From: Methanomicrobiales archaeon HGW-Methanomicrobiales-2
Lineage (GTDB): Archaea > Halobacteriota > Methanomicrobia > Methanomicrobiales > Methanoculleaceae
NCBI GenBank assembly: GCA_002839645.1
Contig: PGYL01000009.1
Span: forward strand, 1-56,205
Direction of reading: 5' to 3'
Length of the DNA stretch: 56,205 nt
Positions 8,176 through 17,297 of this stretch are shown here, in pieces (within the stretch, counting starts at the first letter, position 1; each line of letters opens with the position of its first letter). The position numbers and the translations under genes were made by a program. The notes beneath the pieces are model-generated. The model made no database searches. It was given only the letters and a program-made list of their open reading frames with translations, and had not been told where the DNA came from.

Positions 8176-9308
8176 CGCCGCCGTCTCCGAATGTACCAGA
8201 AGATCACCAGGCCGGCGGCGACGATCAGCACCACGGCGACGGCGGCCGGGACCGCTATCCCCCCATCCCCTTCCTCCTCCCCGGTGCGGTTCTCAAGCGA
8301 GATCGGCCGTGTGGCAGTGTAGAGGTTGCCGTCGTCGTCCCGGTACTCGATGACGAGCGGGATAGCGGTCACGCCCGTGTCGGTCTGAAACGTCACCTCG
8401 AACGTTGAGATGTCGTCGGGGTCGAGGGTCCCGACAACGTAGACCCGGAACGGATCGATAGGCGTTGCCGGCGCACCGGCGGTGACAAGTACCGACCGCG
8501 CGGACTCGAGGCCCGCGTTCATGACGTCGCCCGTAACCCGGTAGCCCCCGGCGGTGGGCGCGACCTCGACGTTGGTGATGACCGGGTCTGCCCGCTGTTT
8601 ATCCTCGCCGAACGCAACCGGCAGCACCAGGTCGCTGGTGTGGGTGTTGATACCGTTACGCCAGACCACCCGGAAGGTGGCGTTCGTCTCCACGTTGGGT
8701 GTCAGGTTGAAGAGGACGGTCGCAGCACCGTCAGGGGCAAGAGCCCCGACAAACGCCCCGGTCGGGGTGACGGTAAAGCCCTCGCCGAGCGGCGCCACCT
8801 GGACACCGGAGGCGGCGTTCGGGCGGGGGTTCCCGACCCGGACGGTGATGGCGGCCGTCCGTCCTTCGGAGAAAGCGTCCGGCCTCCCGGCCACCGATGC
8901 CTGGAGCACCGTGCCGTCGACCCGGACGGGGACCGGGTGGCTGAGGGTCCCGTTCTCCCGGAGATCAAGGGAGAAGCGGGGGTAGTAGGTCCCGTCGGGA
9001 GCATCCGCCCGGACGGGGAAGGTGAACGTACGGTTGAGGCCCGCCCCGATATCTCCGACCGAAGGGTAGGGATCGCTTGCCGGGAGCACACCGTCCTCGT
9101 AGAGGCGGGCCCCGCCGAGCGGGACGGTCGAAGGACCGGTATTCTGCACGACGACCATGATGGTCCCCTCATCGCCCGGCATCAGGACCGCCGGGTCGAC
9201 CGTGGTGGATGTCACCGTCACGTCTCCCGGGGCCGCGGCCGCGGGGGAGACGAAGAGGCATACCAGGATGAGCAGGGCCGCAACGGACCCGGGATGATCG
9301 GTTCCCAC
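8172..9308 (-). CDS. secreted COG1361-like (S-layer type) protein with C-terminal anchor
   Basis: Translation appears to start at GTG 9308, since no better ATG precedes the signal peptide. The N-terminus has a Sec-type hydrophobic core (SVAALLILVCLFVSPAAAAPG). Repeated beta-sandwich domains follow, with the pattern PGDEGTIMVVVQNTGPSTV. The C-terminus has one transmembrane helix and a basic tail (VVLIVAAGLVIFWYIRRRRR). Its 3' end overlaps the ATPase start by 4 bases. Its place at the head of a MacB-type operon suggests that it is the external adaptor of the transporter, as MacA is in bacteria. That is inference, because the sequence is not MacA-like. Confidence 0.75.
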   Translation of the reverse strand: MGTDHPGSVAALLILVCLFVSPAAAAPGDVTVTSTTVDPAVLMPGDEGTIMVVVQNTGPSTVPLGGARLYEDGVLPASDPYPSVGDIGAGLNRTFTFPVRADAPDGTYYPRFSLDLRENGTLSHPVPVRVDGTVLQASVAGRPDAFSEGRTAAITVRVGNPRPNAASGVQVAPLGEGFTVTPTGAFVGALAPDGAATVLFNLTPNVETNATFRVVWRNGINTHTSDLVLPVAFGEDKQRADPVITNVEVAPTAGGYRVTGDVMNAGLESARSVLVTAGAPATPIDPFRVYVVGTLDPDDISTFEVTFQTDTGVTAIPLVIEYRDDDGNLYTATRPISLENRTGEEEGDGGIAVPAAVAVVLIVAAGLVIFWYIRRRRR

Positions 9309-9429
9309 ACGGGAGAATGGAGAGAACCTCTACTTCAACGTTGCTCCCGGAGGCCGGCATAAAACCTTTGACGGCAGAGAGCGATAACTCTTGAGACAAC
9401 CGTCGCCCCGCCGGGGATTTGAGGAGAAT

Positions 9430-11004
9430 ATGGGACAGAACAATATCGTTATCATCGGTCACAGGCAGCCCGACACCGACAGCATCTGCAGCGTCATCGG
9501 CTACGCCGAGCTCCGCAACCACGCTGAGCCCGGCAAGTATATCCCCGCCCGGTGCGGGGAGGTGAGCCCGGAGACACGGTTTGCGCTCGAGACGTTCAGC
9601 GCGGAGGCACCGGTCTATGTAGCAAGCGTCGAGCCCAGCGTATCGGATATACCGCTCGATACCCGGAGCGCACGACAGGACGTCCCGACGATCGACGTCG
9701 CCGCCCTGATGGACACCTACGACATGCGGAACATGCCGATCACGGACGGGGACGAGACTCTGGTCGGTCTCGTCAGCGAGTACGGTCTCGCCCGGGCCTA
9801 CGTCCGGAAGAACCCGCGGGAGCAGCTCTCCCTCATCCCGATGCCGCTTGAGACCCTCGCCCGCATCCTCGACGCCCGGACGGTCGTACCGGCGCGCGAG
9901 ACACTCGGGGAAGGCCGGGTCTACACCGTCATCGACGCCCTGCACGTCACCCTCTCCCGGATGACGCCGGAAGACATCGCGATCGTCGGGGACAATGAAC
10001 CGGCCCAGCTCGCCCTGATATCGGCGGGGGGGGCCGCCGCCCGGATGCGGGGGGCCTCGGTGCTCGCGACGACGCTCGACGCCTTCAGCGCCGGCAAGAT
10101 GATCAGTCTCTCTCTCCCCGCGAGCATGATCATGGAGACCGACGTCCCGACGGTGCGGATGGAGGACTCGCTTGAGTACGCGAAAGGGGTCGTCTCGAAC
10201 TCCAAGTTCAGGACGGCCTGCGTCGTCGGGGAAGGGCGGCAGCACATCGGGCTCATATCCCGGACGACACTGATGCAGGACGTCCAGAAAGCGGTGATCC
10301 TGCTCGACCACAACGAGTACTCGCAGGCCGTGGACGGGATCGAACAGGCGGATATCCTCGAGATCATCGATCACCACCGCCTCGGCGCAATCTCCACCTT
10401 AAAGCCGGTGAAGTTCCTCAACGATCCCGTGGGATCGACCTCGACGATCGTGGCGAACAAGTTCATCGAGGCCTGCATTGAGCCCACGCCGTCGACCGCC
10501 GGCCTCCTCCTCGCGGGGATCCTCTCGGACACAATGGTGATGAAACTCTCGACGACCACACCCGCGGATATCCGGGCAGCGGAGTACCTCGCGGCGATCG
10601 CAGGGGTCGACCCGGCCGAGTTCGGCCCGGAACTGATCCAGAAGGGCATGGACCTCGATAGCCTCCCGAAGGAAGAACTTCTCACACGGGACATGAAGCG
10701 CTACAACCTCTTCGGCCGGAGCATCATGGTCTCGCAGGTGATGACGTCGTCGTTTGCATTCGCAGAGACCCACGCCGAAGAGATCCGGGCTGAACTCGAC
10801 CGCCTGCGGACGACGATGGGGGTCGACTGCTTCTTCGCCCTCTTTACGAACGTCTTTAGTAACGCAAGCGACCTCTTCGCTGCCGGGGACGAAGCCTGTA
10901 TCACCAAACTGGACCTGCGGGACCAGCCAGTCCGGCTTGAGGGTGTCATGTCCCGAAAAAAAGATTTCATCCCGAAATTCGGGCAGATGTTCCGGCAGCT
11001 TTAG
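9430..11004 (+). CDS. ppaC: family II manganese-dependent inorganic pyrophosphatase with CBS/DRTGG insert
   Basis: The ATG at 9430 with GAGGAG four bases before it is preferred over the upstream in-frame TTG at 9391. The protein has 524 residues. The N-terminal DHH domain shows GHRQPDTDSICS; a CBS motif (DVPTIDVAALMDTYDMRNMP) and a DRTGG-like segment follow. After the insert come LLDHNEYSQ and IIDHHRLG, the metal-binding Asp/His motifs, and a DHHA2 domain at the C-terminus. It hydrolyses pyrophosphate to phosphate in the cytoplasm. The CBS/DRTGG insert in family members binds adenine nucleotides and regulates activity. It is transcribed divergently from the ABC operon. Confidence 0.93.
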   Translation: MGQNNIVIIGHRQPDTDSICSVIGYAELRNHAEPGKYIPARCGEVSPETRFALETFSAEAPVYVASVEPSVSDIPLDTRSARQDVPTIDVAALMDTYDMRNMPITDGDETLVGLVSEYGLARAYVRKNPREQLSLIPMPLETLARILDARTVVPARETLGEGRVYTVIDALHVTLSRMTPEDIAIVGDNEPAQLALISAGGAAARMRGASVLATTLDAFSAGKMISLSLPASMIMETDVPTVRMEDSLEYAKGVVSNSKFRTACVVGEGRQHIGLISRTTLMQDVQKAVILLDHNEYSQAVDGIEQADILEIIDHHRLGAISTLKPVKFLNDPVGSTSTIVANKFIEACIEPTPSTAGLLLAGILSDTMVMKLSTTTPADIRAAEYLAAIAGVDPAEFGPELIQKGMDLDSLPKEELLTRDMKRYNLFGRSIMVSQVMTSSFAFAETHAEEIRAELDRLRTTMGVDCFFALFTNVFSNASDLFAAGDEACITKLDLRDQPVRLEGVMSRKKDFIPKFGQMFRQL

Positions 11005-11019
11005 AGCCGCCGGGACGGT

Positions 11020-12339
11020 TCATTCTTTCTTCTTGAGCATCCCGGAAGCGTAGCGGGCGAGAACGTAGACGCCGTCGGTCGACGGGTGAACCTCGACGAT
11101 ATCGTCGAAGTCGTCGACGGTGATGCCCCGCTTCATCAGGTAGCCAAGGTAGGAGAGGAGGGTAGACGCTCCGGGGACAGCGGCGGCGGCCCCAAGGAGC
11201 CGGCCGCTCCCGGGATCGACCCGGACCTGTGCAAGTCCCGCCCAGCCCCCGGCCACGTCCCAGAACGAGCCGGGGCCTGCCGGGGCGGGGGCCGAGAGAG
11301 TGACGCCCCCGTCGGTGCCGGCCGTGGCAAAGGCATAGTCGTAGCGGAGGCTCATCGCCTGGGGGATGCCCGTATAATCCATGACGGTCGTGTGACCGAG
11401 GATGTTCTCGGCCGCCACCACGCCCTCCCGGCGGGCTGCAGGGGTGAGGTAGGGCGGGCCGATGACGTCGCCGGCGGCGTAGACCCCCTCTACACTCGTG
11501 CGCATCCGCCGGTCCACGACGACTGCGCCGTCCGGGCCCTTGCGAAGACCCTGCAATGACTCCGACCGGGGAACGAGCCCGGTGGCGAGGAGGACCGTAT
11601 CGGCCGACAGTTCCTCGCCGCCGGCAAGAAGGACCGACCGGACCCTCCCATCGCCCTCAATGCCTGCGATATCGGTCTGTTCGCGGATGCCGACCCCCGC
11701 AAGGTCGCGCAGCGCGGCGGAGCGCATCTTCGGATCGAGGTCCCCGAGCAGTTCGTGCCGGGCAACGATCTCGACCTCGGAGCCGAACGCCCGGAATACG
11801 TGGGCGAACTCTGCCGCCACCACCCCGCCGCCGACGATGACCATGCGGCGCGGGAGGTCGGGCATTGCGGGAAGGGTCTGGTAGGTGTAGACGCCTAAAA
11901 GATCGGTGCCGGGGATCGTGGGGACGGCCGCCCGCGAACCGGTGGCTGCGAGAACCGCGTCGGCCCGGACCTCCTCGTCATCGATATAGACCCGGTTGCC
12001 TTCCAGGCGGCCAACGGCTCCGTAGATGACTTCGACCCCCGCCCGGCGGGTCTCGGCGTCGAGGACCGAGGCGAGTTTCTCCTGGATCTCGCAGACCCGT
12101 CGCCGGAGCGCCGGATAGGAGACGGCCGGAACCGAGTCGAGGATCCCGAGATCCTTCTGGGTCCGGGCGTACTCGACGACCCGGGCGACGTCGTTCAAGG
12201 CACAGATTGTCATGCACCGCTCGTGGAGGCACTGCCCACCGATGCTGCGCTGCTCTATGAGCCGGACCTCCGCCCCGGCCTGTGCGAGGTGCATCGCCCC
12301 AAGCCTTCCCGCGGGCCCGCCGCCGATGACGACGATCAT
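11020..12339 (-). CDS. dihydrolipoamide dehydrogenase-like FAD disulfide oxidoreductase
   Basis: This 439-residue protein has an FAD-binding motif (VIGGGPAGRLGAMHLAQAG), a redox pair C-x4-C in GGQCLHERCM, an NAD(P)-binding motif (VIVGGGVVAAEFAHVF) and the second FAD motif (GVYAAGDVIGPPYLT). The C-terminal dimerisation domain contains FDDIVEVHPS in place of the usual HAHPTLSE-like motif, so the catalytic His is retained (VHPS). The family transfers electrons between NAD(P)H and a disulfide. No 2-oxoacid dehydrogenase genes are nearby, so a lipoamide substrate is not indicated. It lies six bases downstream of the next minus-strand gene. Confidence 0.85.
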   Translation of the reverse strand: MIVVIGGGPAGRLGAMHLAQAGAEVRLIEQRSIGGQCLHERCMTICALNDVARVVEYARTQKDLGILDSVPAVSYPALRRRVCEIQEKLASVLDAETRRAGVEVIYGAVGRLEGNRVYIDDEEVRADAVLAATGSRAAVPTIPGTDLLGVYTYQTLPAMPDLPRRMVIVGGGVVAAEFAHVFRAFGSEVEIVARHELLGDLDPKMRSAALRDLAGVGIREQTDIAGIEGDGRVRSVLLAGGEELSADTVLLATGLVPRSESLQGLRKGPDGAVVVDRRMRTSVEGVYAAGDVIGPPYLTPAARREGVVAAENILGHTTVMDYTGIPQAMSLRYDYAFATAGTDGGVTLSAPAPAGPGSFWDVAGGWAGLAQVRVDPGSGRLLGAAAAVPGASTLLSYLGYLMKRGITVDDFDDIVEVHPSTDGVYVLARYASGMLKKKE

Positions 12340-12345
12340 GGTTAC

Positions 12346-13311
12346 CTACAGCAGTTCGACGCCCTCGTCCATCGGCATCGAGAGAACCTCACCGGTGAAG
12401 CCGTTGACCTCGACGATCTTGCTCCCGCCCCGGACCTGCCAGACCGGCACGTAGACGGTCTCGAGGTCGACCTTGATATTGCTCCGGTCGGGTTTGAGGG
12501 TCTTTTCCTCGTAGAAGATGGCGTCGCCCTTCTCGAAGCGGAACCGCACCCGCTGGGTGAGCCGTTCGACGACATCACGCACGAGCTGCTCCTCCACGTC
12601 CTCCCGCACGAGCCGTGAGGGCACGATCTCGGAGCCGAACGGGACCGGGCCGCGCTCGACGGTGCCGGGGTCGATCTCCATCTTGATGCCGTTGATGGCA
12701 TTGACTGCTCCGGCTCCTTCGGCGTCGAAGGAGACCAGCCGGTCCTTCACCTCGCGCTCGCCGGTGCTCACGTAGTGATAACTCCAGTACGGGATGAACC
12801 GGCACTTCGCCGATCCATGCAGACCGGCGATGCCGCAGGCGCGCTTTTCAGCGACCATTACCGGAAGGTGGGGCAACTCCGGCCCCGCTTCCGTCTCTTC
12901 CTCCACTGCCGCGGGGGCGGCCTTTTCCTGCTCGCGCCGGAGCGCCGGGGCCGGGCAGCCAAAGTCAAGGACCAGGCTCTGCCCGAGCACATCGGCAAGC
13001 GCGGCCCTGCCGGCGTAACGGGCGAACTCATCGCTGCCCCACCGGATGCAGTCCTCCGTCTGCACCGCCGGATCGAGGGCGAAGAGTAATTTCCTGCAGA
13101 CCCGATTGTCATCGCCGGTGCGCAGGCGGTAAGTCATCGAATCGAAGTTCTCAATCGTCTCCGGGTCGTCCGAGCAGAGCACCACCAGGGTGTCTTCACT
13201 CCCGATTGCGGAGAGATCCAGCGGATCGCCGACCTCCTCGACGTCGTAGGAGGCCGCTATCAGGATCCGCTTCAGCACGTTCCGGGCTTTTTCCCGAGTC
13301 CCACTCTCCAT
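12346..13311 (-). CDS. conserved hypothetical protein of methanogens
   Basis: This 321-residue soluble protein is not recognised as a named family. The N-terminal 110 residues look like a mixed alpha/beta domain (ILIAASYDVEEVGD, DTLVVLCSDDPETIENF). A low-complexity Glu/Ala linker follows around 125-145. The C-terminal half contains HLPVMVAEKRACGIAGLHGSAKCRFIPYWSYHY in pieces, then a beta-rich region ending VYVPVWQVRGGSKIVEVNGFTGEV, which resembles a PepSY-like strand repeat. Four cysteines are conserved-looking, with two in ACGIAGLHGSAKC. It is probably cotranscribed with the downstream flavoprotein, so a redox partnership is possible but unproven. Confidence 0.6.
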   Translation of the reverse strand: MESGTREKARNVLKRILIAASYDVEEVGDPLDLSAIGSEDTLVVLCSDDPETIENFDSMTYRLRTGDDNRVCRKLLFALDPAVQTEDCIRWGSDEFARYAGRAALADVLGQSLVLDFGCPAPALRREQEKAAPAAVEEETEAGPELPHLPVMVAEKRACGIAGLHGSAKCRFIPYWSYHYVSTGEREVKDRLVSFDAEGAGAVNAINGIKMEIDPGTVERGPVPFGSEIVPSRLVREDVEEQLVRDVVERLTQRVRFRFEKGDAIFYEEKTLKPDRSNIKVDLETVYVPVWQVRGGSKIVEVNGFTGEVLSMPMDEGVELL

Positions 13312-13567
13312 TCACCGTACAATACCACAGGGAGGTAGAACAAGTTTTGCATCCGTGGTCGACCGGGGGGCAGGTTCCGGGAGTTTGCCGGGTTGGGAGG
13401 TGGGACTGCGCATTGTCCCGGGCGGAGCGAAAAACGGATGACGGCAGGGTGCGAGCCGCAACCGGCGAAACCCGGGTTGAATCTGGACACCCAAAACCTC
13501 CTGCCGGGCGAATCTGCCAGACTCCAAAGGCAACACATTTTTCCCCTGCCGTGCGAGAGATCTGACA

Positions 13568-14314
13568 ATGCATGTCCCCCTGAAGTTCACCAATCACCGT
13601 ATCGAGGAGTACGCGCTCAGGGTGACCTACCGCCCGGAGGAGGACGCCGGGAAGATCATCTACAACCTCTCGCTCATCGAGAGCCACGACCTCGAATTCG
13701 CGCTCTCCATCATCAAAGAGGCCCATAAAACAGGTATCACCATCAGCGACAGGATCCTGCTCGCCGGGCCGGGGGAGCAGGTCGACGGCTACATCGTGCC
13801 GGACGGCAGGCACGCAATCTGCACGATGTGCAGCATCACGTTCGACGCTCTCCTCCTCCGGCGCGGCATCCCGCTCAACCCGATCGGAGGTGGGATCGTC
13901 GAGGTCGACGGGAGGGTCGCGCAACGGTTCACGAGCATGATCCTCTACCGCGACACCACGCTCGATCCCCTCGAGGTCCTGATCTCCCAGGAGGCCACAT
14001 CGATCCTCGACGTCATGCGCCACGGGAACGGCAACATCCTCGCGAACATCCGGGAGTGCCACATGGAGGCCGAACCGCTTATGGGAACGGTGCTCGACGA
14101 ACTTTCGGCCATCGGGTTCTCCGGGATCCTTGATGTCGGCGCCCCGAACGTCCCCCTTCTCGGGGTCCCGGTGAGTCCGCAGTATGTGGGAGTGGCGATG
14201 GTCGGGGGCACGAACGCGCTCGCCGCCGTCAGGGAGACGGGACGGGCGGTGGTGACCCGGGCACTTAAAGGGCTGATCGATATCCGGGAGATGGGTTATC
14301 TGGAGGACTACTGA
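13568..14314 (+). CDS. NrpR regulatory-domain protein (NrpRII-like, no DNA-binding domain)
   Basis: This 248-residue protein consists of the NrpR/DUF128 domain only. Motifs seen are DRILLAGPGEQVDGYIVPDG, CTMCSITFDALLLRRGIPLNPIGGG, and PQYVGVAMVGGTNALAAVRETG. In methanogens NrpR represses nitrogen-fixation and ammonium-assimilation genes and senses 2-oxoglutarate. Some lineages split the protein into a DNA-binding NrpRI and a domain-only NrpRII that acts through NrpRI. There is no winged-helix segment before the domain here and the 5' region is non-coding, so this is the domain-only type. Its 3' end overlaps the convergent TrmB gene by 7 bases. Confidence 0.85.
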   Translation: MHVPLKFTNHRIEEYALRVTYRPEEDAGKIIYNLSLIESHDLEFALSIIKEAHKTGITISDRILLAGPGEQVDGYIVPDGRHAICTMCSITFDALLLRRGIPLNPIGGGIVEVDGRVAQRFTSMILYRDTTLDPLEVLISQEATSILDVMRHGNGNILANIRECHMEAEPLMGTVLDELSAIGFSGILDVGAPNVPLLGVPVSPQYVGVAMVGGTNALAAVRETGRAVVTRALKGLIDIREMGYLEDY

Positions 14315-15099
14315 GCGGCGGTCCTCGCCCATTCCGTGACGCTGGTAATGTGCCGCCTGACAAACAGGACGAGCCCCGCAGACTCCGAGTAAAGGGCCGA
14401 AGGTTGCTCGCCACCCGACCCCACCCAGAGCAGCGCACGGGCGTCATCCACCAGAAAGACTCCGGAGCTCTCATACGGCAGCAGTTTACCGGGGGGGGAA
14501 CGAGTCTCGCGCAGCGTCGCGAGGGGAAGGACATGGATCCCGAACCGGGAGGGCCGCTCGCCCTCCCAGCAGTCGGTGACGATATCGACCGACACGGAGT
14601 CGGGAACGGCTTCGAGCAGCGTGAGCACGCTCTCCGGGAGGAGATCCCATGTTGCCAGCACCTCCACGCTCCGTTCCGCGCTCCGGAACATATCGGCAAG
14701 GCGGGTCCTGATGTTCTCCTCCCCGTAGATTGTCCAGACCTGTTCCTGATTGCCCCGGCCTTCCGGCCTCTTCTCCCGGTAGAGTGCGTCGAGGGCCGCC
14801 CGGGCACTTTCCGCGTCGGTCTCGATCCGGCGCATCAGGTTCTCGACGCCCCGGTCGGGAGGGACCGCGTCGAACCGTTTGGGCGTGATGTACGAGACGC
14901 TGACCAGTTCCTTCTGTACAAGCCGGTCGAGAACCGGGTAGACGGACGCGCGCGGTACGCCGGAGATCTCGTGGATCTCCGTCGCAGTCGCACCGGCCAC
15001 CCTGAGGAGCCCTATATAGACAAGGGCTTCATATTTTGTGAGTCCCAGTGATTTAAGAGATTCAAGGAGGTTATTTGGAATATCCCGGGGAGCAGTCAT
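14308..15099 (-). CDS. TrmB family transcriptional regulator
   Basis: This 263-residue protein has an N-terminal winged helix (LTKYEALVYIGLLRVAGATA, then ASVYPVLDRLVQKELVSV) and a C-terminal effector-binding region that begins QVWTIYGEENIRTRLADMF. TrmB-like proteins regulate sugar and surface-related genes in archaea. The gene is divergent from the surface-protein/phosphoglucose isomerase pair at 15164, and a perfect palindrome lies between the two starts, so it probably controls that pair and itself. It is distinct from the second TrmB gene at 40718. Confidence 0.88.
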   Translation of the reverse strand: MTAPRDIPNNLLESLKSLGLTKYEALVYIGLLRVAGATATEIHEISGVPRASVYPVLDRLVQKELVSVSYITPKRFDAVPPDRGVENLMRRIETDAESARAALDALYREKRPEGRGNQEQVWTIYGEENIRTRLADMFRSAERSVEVLATWDLLPESVLTLLEAVPDSVSVDIVTDCWEGERPSRFGIHVLPLATLRETRSPPGKLLPYESSGVFLVDDARALLWVGSGGEQPSALYSESAGLVLFVRRHITSVTEWARTAAQ

Positions 15100-15133
15100 G
15101 CCATCACGTATATATACCGTTCAGCGATAAATG

Positions 15134-15154
15134 TTGTTGTTACTATAACAACAA
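15134..15154. promoter_or_regulatory. operator-like palindrome between TrmB gene and surface-protein operon
   Basis: Two 9-base arms, TTGTTGTTA (15134-15142) and TAACAACAA (15146-15154), flank a 3-base centre. A TATA-like run is about 25 bases upstream (around 15106-15114). The palindrome therefore covers the likely transcription start and the leader of the gene at 15164, where a bound regulator would block transcription. The adjacent divergent TrmB gene is the obvious candidate ligand. Confidence 0.65.
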
Positions 15155-15163
15155 GGTGAAGAG

Positions 15164-16447
15164 ATGCGTTGGCAATATGTAACGGTACTGATGCTCCTGC
15201 TGGCCCTCCTGGTTGTGCCGGGGTCGGCGGCAGGCACCAAGTATCTCTATGGAAATCCCGAATTATCGGCAACAATCGCCGGCACCAATCAGTTCGCACC
15301 GGGTGCCGAGACCCAACTCGCGGTTATCATATCCAATAGCGGCCTGAATACGTTCAAGATGGTCGGCTCGACGATCACCACCCCCGACGACCAGCCGAAC
15401 ACCGCGAAACTGGTTACCGTGGCGCTCAAAGGCACCGACACGCCGTTTACCATCAAAACGGACCCCCAGTTCCTGAGCGACATTGTTGGCGGCGCCTCCC
15501 GGACCGCCACCTTCGACGTGAAGGTGGCAGATTCTGCGGAGCCGGGCACCTACGTGCTGCCGCTTGAGGTGACCTACACCTACCTGCAGGATGCTGAAGA
15601 CTACGGGGATGCCCTCCGCTACAACTACCAGAAGAAGACCCTGACCCTGCCGCTGACCGTGCGGGTCACGCCCGACCTCCGCGTCGAGGTCCTGGACGTA
15701 CGGTCCGAGTCGCTGAACGTCGGCACGGAAGGCTATGTCTACATGACCTTACAGAACATCGGGCACGACACGGCAAACAAGGCCGTTGCGAAGGTCACGA
15801 GAGATGACAACAGCCCCCTCATCCCCACCGACGGCAGCGCCTACATCGGGACGTTTGAACCGGGAGAGACGGTGGACGTGAAGTTCAAGGTCTCGGTTGC
15901 CAACAGCGCCGAACCTCAGTCGTATCCGCTGGACGTCGCGGTCGCTTACGAGGACTATGAAGGGAAGACGGTGACCTCCCGGTCGGCGACGATCGGACTC
16001 CCGGTCGGCGGCAAGATCGCCTTTGAGGTCGTCTCGCCAACGTCGACGCTCTACCTGGGCAGCAAGAGCGTCCTTGAAGTCGTGTATCGGAACGCCGGAG
16101 CAGCGACGGTCTATAACGCCCAGGCCCGGATCAGCGCCGTCAACCCCTTCACCAGCAGCGACGATACCGCCTTCCTCGGCGACCTCGCTCCCGGCGAGAC
16201 AGCGACGGCACGGTTCGAGATGAACGTCGACGGCGAGGGCACCGAGAAGGAGTACGGGATCGACTCCGAGATCCGCTACCGCGACGACCTCGACAACAGC
16301 AAGATCTCGGATACCATGAAGGTAAAGGTCGCGCTCGAGAAGAGTCAGGGCACTTTCTTCACCAACCCGGTCTTCCTCGTCGTCCTTGCAGCCGTTATCA
16401 TCGGAGCAGGGTATTATATATTCGTGTACCGTAAGAAAAGAGGATGA
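15164..16447 (+). CDS. secreted COG1361-like surface protein with C-terminal membrane anchor
   Basis: This 427-residue protein begins with a Sec signal peptide (VTVLMLLLALLVVPGSAAG). About three beta-sandwich repeats follow, marked by LNVGTEGYVYMTLQNIGHDTA, FEPGETVDVKFKVSVANSAEP and LAPGETATARFEMNVDGEGTE, all cut here to short pieces of the repeats. A C-terminal helix FLVVLAAVIIGAGYYIFVY and basic tail anchor it in the membrane with the bulk outside. It is the same class as the protein at 8172. The start follows an AGGTGA ribosome site. It overlaps the phosphoglucose isomerase gene by 4 bases. Confidence 0.82.
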   Translation: MRWQYVTVLMLLLALLVVPGSAAGTKYLYGNPELSATIAGTNQFAPGAETQLAVIISNSGLNTFKMVGSTITTPDDQPNTAKLVTVALKGTDTPFTIKTDPQFLSDIVGGASRTATFDVKVADSAEPGTYVLPLEVTYTYLQDAEDYGDALRYNYQKKTLTLPLTVRVTPDLRVEVLDVRSESLNVGTEGYVYMTLQNIGHDTANKAVAKVTRDDNSPLIPTDGSAYIGTFEPGETVDVKFKVSVANSAEPQSYPLDVAVAYEDYEGKTVTSRSATIGLPVGGKIAFEVVSPTSTLYLGSKSVLEVVYRNAGAATVYNAQARISAVNPFTSSDDTAFLGDLAPGETATARFEMNVDGEGTEKEYGIDSEIRYRDDLDNSKISDTMKVKVALEKSQGTFFTNPVFLVVLAAVIIGAGYYIFVYRKKRG

Positions 16448-17166
16448 ACGGTTACTGGGACGGCCCTAAACCAGAGCCGCAGGTAAGGACAATCGAGGAG
16501 ATGCGGGAGGTTCTCGCAGATCCCGGTTGCACCTCCGATCAGCCCCTCTATTTTATGTATCGCGACCTGGCCCGGAGCGAGAGCGACCGGAACTGGCTCC
16601 GGCAGCACCACATCCGCTACGACATCACCGCTATTCCTTCCCGGACCCTCTGCGGAGAGTACGTCAAGACAAAGGGGCACTACCACACCGTTAACCCGGC
16701 AGGGATGCTCTACCCGGAGATCTACGAGGTGCTCGAGGGGACGGGGCACTACCTCCTCCAGACCCAGAACGCCGACGACGTGGTGATGATCGAGGGCACC
16801 GCCGGCGACAAGATCCTGATCCCGCCGGGGTACGGCCACGTGACCATCAACCCGGCCAGGGAGGATCTCGTGATGGCAAATCTCGTCTCGTCGGAGTTCG
16901 CGAGCAACTACGGCCCTTACGCAGACCTGCAGGGCGCCGCCTACTACGAGATGGAGGGCGGGGCGCTGGTGAAGAACCCCCACTACCGCGACGCCACGCC
17001 GGTGCGCTACTGCAACCCGGTGGAGGTCCCGGACCTCGGGATCGAGAAAGAGGTCGGGCTCTACGATCTGATCGGGCGGCCGCGGTCGGTTGCGTTCTTG
17101 AACCACCCCGAGCAGTTCATGGAGATCTTCGCCGACGTGACCGGCGGATGTCTGGTGATGAGATAG
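16444..17166 (+). CDS. pgi: archaeal cupin-type glucose-6-phosphate isomerase
   Basis: This 240-residue protein carries the cupin signature of archaeal PGI: TKGHYHTVNPAGMLYPEIYE, VLEGTGHYLLQ and PPGYGHVTINP. The histidines and glutamate bind the catalytic metal that interconverts glucose-6-phosphate and fructose-6-phosphate. It belongs to gluconeogenesis in methanogens. The start ATG overlaps the stop of the surface protein gene (ATGA), so expression is coupled to that gene and probably to the TrmB regulator. Confidence 0.92.
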   Translation: MNGYWDGPKPEPQVRTIEEMREVLADPGCTSDQPLYFMYRDLARSESDRNWLRQHHIRYDITAIPSRTLCGEYVKTKGHYHTVNPAGMLYPEIYEVLEGTGHYLLQTQNADDVVMIEGTAGDKILIPPGYGHVTINPAREDLVMANLVSSEFASNYGPYADLQGAAYYEMEGGALVKNPHYRDATPVRYCNPVEVPDLGIEKEVGLYDLIGRPRSVAFLNHPEQFMEIFADVTGGCLVMR

Positions 17167-17297
17167 AGGGCAAGACCGCTGTTGAAGAGAGGGTCAAGCG
17201 CCGTTCAACTCTACCACCTGTTGTTCTTTAGAACACCGCAAATCCCATATACGGACTTCCACCAACTATCGCCACCGGTAGATGCACCCAGTCTCTA

